DNA from: Aedes albopictus
Taxonomy: Eukaryota > Arthropoda > Insecta > Diptera > Culicidae
Assembly: GCF_035046485.1 (NCBI RefSeq)
Contig: NC_085137.1
Coordinates: 479,471,396 to 479,535,395 of the forward strand
Direction: 5' to 3'
Length of the DNA stretch: 64,000 bases
Positions 23,456 to 32,015 of this stretch are shown piece by piece. Under the pieces are notes generated by a model. It did not search any database and was not told the DNA's origin. It saw only the letters and a list, made by a program, of their open reading frames with translations. How positions within the stretch are numbered: position 1 is the stretch's first letter; each line of letters begins with the position of its first letter. The position numbers and the translations under genes were made by a program.

Positions 23456-26400
23456 TTTTTTTTACTTAATCATTTATTTAAGGCTCATGCGCCAACAGGC
23501 ATAACGGAGCCGAATCCAGTTAAAACTATTTACAATTTCATGTTTTTGTCTTATAAACTATGTTAGTTTTGGGAAACCGAAAAACTCGCGGTTTGGTCGA
23601 GGTTAGGGGGAACAAAAATATTTGAGGAAAGGATAGGGTGATGGGGCTTTTCATTGACACGTGGCAGCTTGGTGTGGCGTATTGCTGCTGGTCAAACGTA
23701 GAGTGGACATACAACCTGTAACGATACATACAGACGATTTTCGAAGGGACACGAGGTGGACAAGTGGAGCAACAAGACTGGGATATCAAATAAAGACACG
23801 AGGTGGACAAGTGGAACAACAAGACGGGGATATCAGACGAAGACTTCAGCTTGCTTCAAGAAGTCGTACACAAGCTTCATATACTCAAGATCAAGTTTAC
23901 CCAACACATCTCTAATGTCTTCCTTTTCTGGTTTCCCTCGGGCCCTGAGGGATGCACATAAATCGGATCTGGCAATACCGTATTCGGGACATTCCCACAC
24001 AACATGGTTGATATCTTGATAGCCTGCACCACAGCTACAACGATTGCTATCTGTGAGCCCTATTCGATAGAAATGCGAGCCCAGAGAGTAGTGATTGGAC
24101 ATAAGTCGACACATTATCTTGATAAAATCTCGACCCATATCCAACCCCTTGAACCACGCCGTCTTCGATACCTGTGGGAGAATTGAGTGTAACCACCTGC
24201 CCAACTCTCCTGCATCCCATTTTTGTTGCCAACTAACCAAGGCATGCTGGCGAGCAATCGAAAAAAATTCATTGAAAGCGATATGACGGTCATAAATATC
24301 GCCTTCCATAGCGCCCACTTTGGCGAGTGAGTCCGCTTTCTCATTGCCCGGGATCGAGCAATGTGAAGGGACCCAAACCAAAGTGATGTTATATGCTTGA
24401 TGCGATAAAGCACTCAGAATTGATCGAATTTCGCTCAGGAAATACGGAGAGTGCTTCACCGGCCTCATTGAGCGAATAGCCTCAATTGAGCTGAGACTAT
24501 CCGTAAAAATGAAATATTGATCAGAGGGAAGAGAGGCAATTCGCTCTAATGCGTAGTGTATAGCCGCCAATTCTGCGATGTATACTGAGCAAGGACTTTG
24601 AAGTTTATGGGCGGCGTTATGAAGCTCATTAAATACACCAAATCCAGTGGAATCATTTGTTTTTGACCCGTCAGTGAAAAACCTTCTGTCGCAACTGACT
24701 TGGCCAAACTTGTTTGCAAACATTTTTGGGATGTGCTCCGATCGGAGCGGATCTGGAATTCCACGGATTTCTTGCAACATGGACAGATCAAAAACTATAG
24801 TGGAATTGGAGAAGTCTGGGAAGCAATCACGGTTGAGAACATTCGAAGAAGGATGAACCTCCAGAGTCATGTACGAGTAGTACACTGTCATAAACTTTGT
24901 TTGATGAATTCGTTCGATCAGCTTCTCAAAGTTTTCAATTACCAATGGATTCAGCACCTCACAGCGGATGAGGAACCTTAACGACAGTTCCACGAAACGA
25001 TCTGATAAAGGGAGTACTGCTGCTAGTACCTCCAAACTCATTGTGTGCGTCGAGTTCATGCAGCCTAACGCGATCCGAAGACAGCGATACTGGATACGCT
25101 CTAGCTTCAGTATGTGTGTTTTTGCGGCGGACTGAAAGCAAAAGCTACCGTATTCGAGAACCGACAGTATCGTTGTACGATAAAGCTTTATCAGATCTTC
25201 CGGGTGGGCTCCCCACCATGTTCCGGTAAGTGTACGCATGAAGTTGATTCGTTGTTGGCACTTCTGATACAGATAATTAATGTGCTTTCCCCAGGTGCCT
25301 TTAGAGTCGAACCAGACCCCCAGATACATATGTGAAAGACTTTGAGTGAGTTCCCTACCCAAAAATTGAAGCTCTAGATCTGCTGGATCACGCTTCCTAG
25401 AAAAGACAACTAACTCAGTTTTCTCCGGAGAGAATTCGATACCCAGCTTTACAGCCCAAGCAGACAAATTGTCTAAGGTATCTTGCAGTGGTCCTTGCAG
25501 ATCTTCCGCCTCTGGTCCGGTGATAGAGACCACGGCGTCGTCCGCAAGCTGTCGTAGCGTGCAATTTTCCACGAGACATTCGTCGATATCTCTGACGTAA
25601 AAATTGTAAAGAAGGGGGCTTAAGCATGAGCCCTGGGGGAGACCCATGTAACTAATTCGTGAAGTTGCCGAGGTTCCATGAGAGAAAAACATGTGCTTCT
25701 CAGACAACAAGTTGTACAAATAGTTGTTTAAAATCGGAGAAAGCCCACACTCGTGGAGTTTGTCTGAAAGGACATCAACGCAAACGGCATCAAAAGCCCC
25801 CTTAATATCCAAAAATACTGAGCCCATTTGCTCTTTTTGAGCGTAGGCCAGTTGAATTTCTGTAGAAAGCAGCGCCAGACAATCGCTCGTTCCCTTGCCT
25901 CTGCGGAAACCGAATTGAGTATCTGAAAGAAGGCCATTCGATTCAACCCATTTGTCAAGCCGATGGAGAATCATCTTCTCTAGCAGCTTCCGTAAGCACG
26001 ACAACATCGCAATTGGACGGTACGAGTTGTGATCCGACGCGGGCTTCCCGGGCTTTTGAATGGCAATCACCCTCACTAGTCTCCAGTCATCCGGAACAGT
26101 GTTGCTCTCCAAGAATAGATTGAATAAATTCAACAAGCGCCTCTTTGCGACGTCTGGGAGGTTTTTAAGCAAGTTGAACTTAATTCTATCCATTCCTGGG
26201 GCAGAGTTGTTACATGACAGAAGCGCGAGTGAGAATTCTAGCATCGAAAAGGGTGAATCCATTGAATTCCTTTCGGGAGGATAACGACGAAAATTCGCTT
26301 GTACTTGGACCGAATCCGGACAGACTTTCTTTGCGAAATCGAAAATCCATCGAGGCGAGCTTTCTCGATCCTCATTAACCGATACCGCGTTGCGCATTCT

Positions 26401-26846
26401 CCTTCCGACCGTCCAGAGAGTTCGCATTGACGTCTCCCGCGATAAACCGTTGACGAAATTCCTCCAATAACCACGTTTCTTCGCCTTCACGAGGTTCGCG
26501 AACTTATGGTCGAGAGAGGAATACCACTCGTAGTTCTCCCGTGTACCTCGCTTCCGATATGTTTTAAACGCGGCGGATCTTTCGCGATAGGCTCCGGTAC
26601 ATTCCTCATCCCACCACAATGTGGGGGTTCTTCGCCGTATCGAAGTTCCCGGAACCGGTCTACGCTGCGCTTGTAGAGCACTTTCGACGATTAACCCGGA
26701 CAAGTATTGGTACTCTTCCTGCGGTGGAAGAACGTCAACCGACTGCTCGCCCTCTGAGACCAATTCAGCATATTTACCCCAGTCGATATGCTTCGTGAGG
26801 TCATACGCGACGTCAATCTGGCGAGCCTGACACGAATCATTGGTGA
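23456..26846 (-). mobile_element. LINE of the RT/RNase H group, 3.4 kb, 5'-truncated
   Basis: A 13-bp target duplication ACTTTCAGCCCTT bounds the element (23443-23455 and 26847-26859). A T run at about 23456-23462 represents its A-tail on the minus strand. The first complete codon lies only two bases inside the 5' boundary, so the first frame and the endonuclease domain were never copied. The rest of the second frame is uninterrupted. The 3' untranslated region spans roughly 23463-23832. An intact frame and a near-perfect target duplication argue for a fairly recent insertion. Confidence 0.92.
23833..26844 (-). CDS. LINE ORF2: reverse transcriptase and RNase H (5'-truncated)
   Basis: The frame of about 1003 codons encodes the enzyme that would copy LINE RNA at the nicked target (target-primed reverse transcription). 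Reading from the first complete codon at 26844, which is not a natural start, the reverse transcriptase shows SAPGMDRIKFNLL near residue 215, IQKPGKPASDHNSYRPIAML near 262, the palm motif FLDIKGAFD near 345, GLPQGSCLSPLLYN near 400, and the catalytic pair in LADDAVV near 430. The RNase H domain follows with FFTDGSKTNDSTGFGVF, YIAELAAIHYAL, FIFTDSLSSIEAI and VPSHCSIPGNEKADSLAK, covering the Asp, Glu, Asp, His and Asp positions. A C-terminal Cys/His patch (CSCGAGYQDINHVVWECP) comes last. I see no stop or frameshift. The endonuclease domain is absent, so the copy cannot move by itself. The domain order fits the I/Loner/LOA assemblage of mosquito LINEs; the exact clade is not decided. Confidence 0.93.
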   Translation of the reverse strand, partial: TNDSCQARQIDVAYDLTKHIDWGKYAELVSEGEQSVDVLPPQEEYQYLSGLIVESALQAQRRPVPGTSIRRRTPTLWWDEECTGAYRERSAAFKTYRKRGTRENYEWYSSLDHKFANLVKAKKRGYWRNFVNGLSRETSMRTLWTVGRRMRNAVSVNEDRESSPRWIFDFAKKVCPDSVQVQANFRRYPPERNSMDSPFSMLEFSLALLSCNNSAPGMDRIKFNLLKNLPDVAKRRLLNLFNLFLESNTVPDDWRLVRVIAIQKPGKPASDHNSYRPIAMLSCLRKLLEKMILHRLDKWVESNGLLSDTQFGFRRGKGTSDCLALLSTEIQLAYAQKEQMGSVFLDIKGAFDAVCVDVLSDKLHECGLSPILNNYLYNLLSEKHMFFSHGTSATSRISYMGLPQGSCLSPLLYNFYVRDIDECLVENCTLRQLADDAVVSITGPEAEDLQGPLQDTLDNLSAWAVKLGIEFSPEKTELVVFSRKRDPADLELQFLGRELTQSLSHMYLGVWFDSKGTWGKHINYLYQKCQQRINFMRTLTGTWWGAHPEDLIKLYRTTILSVLEYGSFCFQSAAKTHILKLERIQYRCLRIALGCMNSTHTMSLEVLAAVLPLSDRFVELSLRFLIRCEVLNPLVIENFEKLIERIHQTKFMTVYYSYMTLEVHPSSNVLNRDCFPDFSNSTIVFDLSMLQEIRGIPDPLRSEHIPKMFANKFGQVSCDRRFFTDGSKTNDSTGFGVFNELHNAAHKLQSPCSVYIAELAAIHYALERIASLPSDQYFIFTDSLSSIEAIRSMRPVKHSPYFLSEIRSILSALSHQAYNITLVWVPSHCSIPGNEKADSLAKVGAMEGDIYDRHIAFNEFFSIARQHALVSWQQKWDAGELGRWLHSILPQVSKTAWFKGLDMGRDFIKIMCRLMSNHYSLGSHFYRIGLTDSNRCSCGAGYQDINHVVWECPEYGIARSDLCASLRARGKPEKEDIRDVLGKLDLEYMKLVYDFLKQAEVFV

Positions 26847-27032
26847 ACTTTCAGCCCTTGGCTGGTTCGTCTCTTTCGTTAGAAAAGCTTTTCAGAAAAA
26901 AAGGCGACTGTCAGCCGATGATTTGTATTTTCAATAGATGTTTGTAGTGGAGATACGAATAGTACCTAAGACCTTTAACTTACAAAGAGAACGTGTATCA
27001 TCAAGACCACACTCAGACATCCAATTGACATG

Positions 27033-27720
27033 TAAAGGAACATAGCCCAAAATGCCAATATGGGGTAAAATGGCCCAACTCATAAAACCATTCCTGAGTG
27101 TAATTTGATCATTACTATAGGTGAATAGTGTCAAGATATGCTTGCATAAAACATTCTTCTAAAAGACAGGCTGCTAAACCCACGGAAAATCTTCTGATTT
27201 CCTAATGAAAATTGGCAACTTCCGGTTTTTCGTGCTTGCAATTTAGGTTTTCTGATGATTTTATTACCAGCCAAGTGTTCCCAAGGAGATTGAGAAACAC
27301 ATGGAGGCGCATGGTTGTTGATGTCTACGCTATTAATGTTAGGGGTCATTCAAATATGACGACCATCATTTTGCGGGGAGAAGGTGACACTCCATGTATT
27401 GAGTAAACGAGAAAAAAAACGGGACAGAGAGGTGAAAAGGAGAAAATGTCCGAAAAATGATGGACGTAATTTGATTAAATGTTTTCATGAAGTGGCATCT
27501 TATGTCAGATGGCTTTTTTGCACCACTTCCGTTTTACGAACAAGTTTTTTAAATCCCTAAAAATCAATGAAAATGCATAAGTTCAGTGTATATTTGTGCT
27601 GAAGTATCATGCACATATTGTCCAGTTGCTGTTACCACTTATAAAGACAAACAAATGAGGCTATTTATCATTGAAAACGATGAAAGTTTGAAAAATTGCT
27701 TCTTACCCCAATTTCCCCTA
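27033..27720. mobile_element. TA-flanked MITE family 'TAGGGGAA', copy 1 (688 bp)
   Basis: This segment is homologous over its whole length, in direct orientation, to 48495-49185. Shared words include GGCAACTTCCGGTTTTTCGT and ATTTTATTACCAGCCAAGTG. The right end ATTTCCCCTA inverts to TAGGGGAAAT, and the left end is a slightly changed form (TAAAGGAAC). No coding capacity. Confidence 0.78.
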
Positions 27721-28175
27721 GTTATCGTATTATAAGAACATTTTACTGTGAACAAGACTGTGAAAGTTATATCGCATAAGATGCAGCAAATTGCAGCACA
27801 TAAAAGTGAAAGCAAAATGTGTGTAAATTCGAATAAATAATATCGCTACCGTCGTCGTCGTTAGGGTTGACAATGGATCCGAGGGGCGAGATTGGGTCAA
27901 AACATTATCTGAAATATCTCATTAAATATTGAATCAAAAATTTCATGGTGTCATCCTCGTTGTTACAATCAGTTGCTGTCAAAAAAAATTAGGGTTTCAG
28001 AGCAATTAGTTTGATTTTAATAAATTATCAAAAAGAGCTTTAAAATAAAATACCACTTTTAAGGCTCGATGAAACATCACAGTTCTAGGTAGATTAATAC
28101 TTTTTAGAATCTCAAATTCATAGCCAACATATAATTTATTATTGGTAAGAAGTACCAACCCAAACTTTTCAACTT
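27721..28175. other. AT-rich spacer, no gene recognised
   Basis: No frame, repeat or motif stands out. A GTCGTCGTCGT run lies near 27853. Confidence 0.4.
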
Positions 28176-28180
28176 GTAAT

Positions 28181-28481
28181 TGTAGTATATGTAGCGTATA
28201 AAAAAGTAGGATATAATAAAATGTTGGGAAATTGAACGAGAAAATTATTATGTTGAAGTTGCAACTTTATTTCAGTGCATTAGCCAGAACTGATAGTCGA
28301 CATAACGAATGACAGATTCGGAGAATAAGAAGAAGTGAACTAAACAAGCTAAGCTCGAGGCGTTCTCGGGTTTGGTTTTACTCGTCCTTCTTTTGACGGT
28401 TTTTGGAACGAACGGACGTGTTCGTGTGGCGCTCCGTATCAGCAACAATTTTGAAGCCAATTTTAATTTGGATTTACGACA
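28181..28481 (+). repeat. 5' long terminal repeat, 301 bp
   Basis: It starts TGTAGTATATG and ends TTACGACA. A TATA-like TATAAAAAAG lies at 28197-28206, unusually close to the start. The last 53 bp match the 3' LTR remnant exactly. Confidence 0.82.
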
Positions 28482-28482
28482 A

Positions 28483-28502
28483 TGGCGCAGCCCCGGTAGA
28501 AT
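28483..28502 (+). promoter_or_regulatory. Primer-binding site of the LTR element
   Basis: TGGCGCAGCCCCGGTAGAAT begins one base after the LTR. A TGG start complementary to the CCA end of a tRNA is the standard priming site for minus-strand synthesis. The TGGCGCAG opening resembles sites in Ty3/gypsy elements. The priming tRNA was not identified. Confidence 0.75.
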
Positions 28503-28610
28503 TGTAAGTATTTTTAAAAGATTGAATTTGTGAAGAATATAAGTTGAGTTGCGGAAAAGTTTGTATTTCTGCAAGTGATATGGCGTGCGGGTCAAAAATG
28601 TGCATTTAAC

Positions 28611-28960
28611 GGTGCGAGAGCAGAGGTCGAAGAAAAATAAAAGTAGGATTGTGCTAGCCGGTGCGAGAGGACGCCGTGCAAAATGTGATTGTTTCGTGGG
28701 TGCGAGAGGACGCCCAGTAGAAAAATATGTTTACAGGTGCGAGAGGACACCGCGCAAAAATGTGCTCGTTTCGTGGGTGCGAGAGGACGCCCACCAGAAA
28801 ATAAATGTTTTCGCCGGTGCGAGAGGACGCCGTCCAAAATGTGACTATTTCGCATGTGCGACTGGATGACTAGCAAAAATAAATAAATAAATAAACGTTT
28901 TCATTGGTGCGAGAGGCAGGACACCGCGCAAAAAAAAAACATCGATTCGCAGAGGCAAGG
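28611..28960 (+). repeat. Leader tandem repeat, about 39-bp unit
   Basis: The word GGTGCGAGAG recurs at 28611, 28660, 28699, 28736, 28776 and 28816, then in changed form at 28855 and 28905. Spacings after the first are 39, 37, 40 and 40 bases. Units alternate between GACGCC- and GACACC-type continuations. The array sits in the leader of the LTR element. Overlapping open frames on both strands come from the repeat and are not genes. Confidence 0.88.
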
Positions 28961-29220
28961 AATGCCTAGCAAAGAAATAATTACTTTTCGAGTGAGAAAG
29001 GGAATTGAAATAAAAAATAAAGATCAAGCAAGGTGGAACGAATAGTTAAGGGAAATTTAGAAATCGTGAAAAAGATTAATATGGTTGGATTTTATTGAAC
29101 TTAAATTAGATTTGGATTGAATGTGGATTGGTTTGAATTTGAAATGCATTTTCAAGGAATTTGTATTTGATTTGCGTAAGCCAAAGATTGCAATTAGATT
29201 GAATTTTGACAGCATCTAGA

Positions 29221-29623
29221 CAAGGTTGCGACCATTCATTTGCAAAGATTTACATTCATTCGCTATTATTTCAGTTCAGAGGCATGCTATCGAAAAACAA
29301 TGTATGGATGAGTTTAACCTTGTCGTTTCATCTGATAGTTTGCCGAATAACATTGGGGTCGCACACGCATACCAAAGTCGTGAGCGCGCTGTGAAGGCAA
29401 CTTTCCACAGCGTGAATGTAATTTACATTCACCGCGTGGAGAGTTACCTTCACAGCTCGCTCACGACTTTGGTATACGTTTGCGACCCCAATGTTATTCG
29501 GCAAACTTTCAGATAAAATTACAAGGTTAAATTCATCCATATATTGTTTTTCGATAGCATGCTTCTGAACTGAAATAAATGCAAATGAATGTAAATCTTT
29601 GCAAATGAATGGTCGCAACCTTG
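29221..29623. mobile_element. hAT-type hairpin MITE, 403 bp, copy B
   Basis: The left end CAAGGTTGCGACCATTCATT is exactly inverted at the right end, and the 8-bp direct repeat CATCTAGA flanks it (29213-29220 and 29624-29631). The two arms pair along nearly the full length around a centre near 29420. It has the same length and alignable sequence as copy A at 12554-12956, including GGGGTCGCACACGCATACC. Its insertion split the miniature LTR element. Frames on both strands are palindrome by-products. Confidence 0.92.
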
Positions 29624-29731
29624 CATCTAGATTGTTTTTGGATTTGGATAATATATGGAATGAAATTGAATGCGCGCTCCGTATCAGCAACAATTTTGAA
29701 GCCAATTTTAATTTGGATTTACGACAGTAAT

Positions 29732-30279
29732 GTTGTCAATGCGGAACAAATTCGGTTCCCTTGACCCATTCTCACCCCCTCAAACTCCAATTTTTCCATC
29801 ATTTATGCGTGCATTACCAAAGATCACATTCCAGTGATCAAAAGACTATTTCATGCAAAGAAGCAAAAGTTATTGAGCAATGACTGTGGAAGTATGCATT
29901 TTTGACCCATTCTCACCCCCAACGACGGTGTATGACTTGAAGCGTCATCTCATGCAATATCCGGTTGCACTACTGCGATACAATGCAGCATCATATGAGA
30001 CTTGATAATATAAAAAAGAAAAATCTCGTCTTCTCAGTGTTAAACTAATGACCTTTGGATTGAGGAACCGCATTTTATACTACAACAAGCTGATGAAATA
30101 TCATGACATTTGAACTTACCTCAATGTTTGTTGTAATGTACTAAGTTAATCAACGCTATGTAAGTTTGGTAGACTACACTGATTTTTTTTACGTGGTCTG
30201 CGTAGAAACAACTGCTTTATTGAAAAAAAATCAGGTTACGGTTGATGTAAAAAAAAAACAAGATGTTTCAGCGGGCGCT
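29732..30279. other. No gene recognised
   Basis: Near 29755 and again near 29900 the words TTGACCCATTCTCACCCCC occur, a small repeated motif. Otherwise no structure was found. Confidence 0.35.
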
Positions 30280-31720
30280 AAGTCGTATCAGAAGAGTTTT
30301 TATGGACGTTTCAACGAGATACAAGGCATTTCAAAGGGATACAAGGCTACAGGGCGATTCGTGGAGGTTTCAGAGGCGCTTAGGAAGGTAGGAAGGGAAG
30401 GGATTACAGGAAGTTCCAGGGATGGTTCAGAGGCGTTATCGGGATTTTGGGGGGGATTCAGGTGCCTTATATGGGGTTGTAGGGATTTTGGAGGCATTTC
30501 GGCGGGTTTCAGAGATATTACAGAGGCGTTACATATGATTTTTCGGGGGTTTTGGAGAGCTTCGAAAGCTTTCAGGTGTGATACATGGGGTCTGAGGGGG
30601 TTTTATTAGGATTAACCCTAAAAGAGATACCTTCATGGCCTCAGTTTCGTCACCTCGCTGAGTGTGTTCCATCAAAGACGAGCTCTGAAATGCACCTGGG
30701 GCCCAATGGACCCCAGGTATCCCTTTTAGGGTTAATGAGGCATTTCAGGGTATTTCAAAAGATGTTCGGTGGATTTCAGAGACGTTGCAGAGACATTACA
30801 GAAGCGTTTTCTGGGGGTTTCGGAGGGTCTCAGGTTCATTGCAGTGGGTCCGGCGGAATTTCAAGGAGTTCTGGACGATTTCCAGCGGGTTTTAGAAGCA
30901 ATACAGAGGACTTAAGCTGCGTTTTTGGGATTTCCGAGGGTCTCAGCTGCGTTACCCTCTGGAAACACCAGTAGTGCTCCGTAATGCCTCCGAAACATCA
31001 AGCGCCATCTTGGTTTCCAAAATGGCATAGTGTGAATTATACCTGTAAATTTCTGTAAGCCCTTGAAACGTCTTTGAAATATCCCTGGAAGCATCCTTGA
31101 AACATCCTGGAGCCCCCAGAAAGCTTCTGAAACCTCTTTATACGCCGCTGAAGCCCACCTGAAACGTCCTGTAACCCCTTGAAACTCCCCAGAATCGCCT
31201 TGAAACACCCATAAAATCCCCCATGAAACATCCTCAGAAACCCTCAGGATTTCCCTAAAACGCCTCTGAAACCTCCCTGAAACGTTTTGCAACTCCTTGA
31301 AATGCATTAGACCTGATCCGCCCCTAAAAGCCCATCTGGAGCATCCTTAAACCCTCTGAAACTCCCCAAAATTTCCTGAAACGCATATGAAGCTTCCCTG
31401 AAAGGAGTGTAGAATTAGCAATTAATGTAAATTGTGTATTGTAAATGTGTATATGTAAAATGTGTATTTAAACACGAATAAAAATTAAAAAAAAAGTCTA
31501 CCTGTAACTCCCTGAAGCTCCTCAAAACCTTCTGAAACGCATCTGCAACCTTGTAAAGAATTATCATTAGTTAAAAATCACATATTAAAAAAAAATTAAA
31601 AAGCATCTGAAACCTCCCTGAAGCGTTCTGTAACTCCATGAAACGCCCCTGAAAGCCAACCTGAAACATCCTGGAATCCCCTGAAATGCACTGGAACGCC
31701 TTGAAACACTTGCGCCAAAA
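30280..31720. repeat. Degenerate short-period arrays in inverted arrangement
   Basis: From 30280 to about 31000 the plus strand repeats words like TTTCAGAGGCGTT and GGGTTTCAGAGG at roughly 15-18 base intervals. From about 31030 to 31720 the same words appear inverted, as CCTCTGAAACC and CCTGAAACG. The two halves therefore form a loose large-scale palindrome. Open frames here (for example 147 codons at 30166-30609) are rich in Gly, Phe and Arg because of the repeat and are not likely genes. Confidence 0.65.
30616..30731 (+). mobile_element. piggyBac-type MITE, 116 bp, copy 1
   Basis: The element starts CCCTAAAAGAGATACC and ends GGTATCCCTTTTAGGG, with TTAA outside both ends (30612-30615 and 30732-30735). 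CCCT-type termini with a TTAA target are piggyBac features. A second copy of the same length, in opposite orientation, lies at 32616-32731. Confidence 0.9.
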
Positions 31721-32015
31721 AAAGTTTAAAATGCACCATCATATAGTTAGAGATCTACTCCGTCATATGCGTTAATTCCCGTCATATTAGACGAAAACAA
31801 GCCGATAATTACAGAAATTCTAACTTACCTTTGCCAATGGCACTTCCGATGGACGCAAAAAAGTTTAGACTATCAATAACCAATTTCAGACGGTAGGTAG
31901 GTTAAAGGCTAGGGTGAATGGCTAGAGTAAAGGATTAGGATAGAGGGTTGGGTGAGATAAGATGAGATCAGATCAGATCACATCCGATTGCATCAAACCA
32001 GATCAGATGATGTGA
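31721..32015. other. Spacer with GATCAGAT words
   Basis: A short run of related words (GATGAGATCAGATCAGATCA) occurs near 31960-32010. No gene is seen. Confidence 0.4.

Larger units (their letters stand above)
23415..26873 (-). mobile_element. Tiny LINE/SINE tail insertion, split by a later LINE
   Basis: Joining 23415-23455 to 26860-26873 gives an insert of about 55 bp which, on the minus strand, contains GGGCTGAAAGTCTCTT and ends in repeated ATTG units. It is flanked by the 13-bp direct repeat TTTCGTTAGAAAA (23402-23414 and 26874-26886). A similar 46-bp insert lies at 40787-40832. These are extreme 5' truncations of a retroelement whose 3' end carries this word. The LINE at 23456-26846 landed inside it later. 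Confidence 0.8.
28181..29726 (+). mobile_element. Non-autonomous miniature LTR retrotransposon
   Basis: The element is bounded by the 5-bp direct repeat GTAAT (28176-28180 and 29727-29731) and has LTR-type ends TGT...ACA. The left LTR is complete. Of the right LTR only the last 53 bp (29674-29726) survive, and these are identical to 28429-28481. A primer-binding site follows the left LTR after one base. The interior has no gag, protease, integrase or reverse transcriptase, only a 39-bp repeat array and unique DNA, interrupted by a hAT MITE. Without that MITE it is about 1.1 kb. It is probably a deletion derivative mobilised by a relative's proteins. The 5-bp duplication and primer site suit a Ty3/gypsy-like element. 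Confidence 0.85.

Noticed and set aside
26761..26763. TTG at 26763 as the true start of the LINE reading frame
   Set aside because: The frame continues upstream to the 5' border at 26846. The element is truncated, so it has no natural start.
28592..28876. CRISPR-like array of direct repeats
   Set aside because: Units of about 39 bp vary in length and sequence, the spacers are not unique, no cas genes exist, and the DNA is eukaryotic. It is the leader repeat of an LTR element.
30166..30609. 147-codon Gly/Phe/Arg-rich frame
   Set aside because: It follows the short-period repeat and has no domain. The opposite strand shows a similar low-complexity frame.
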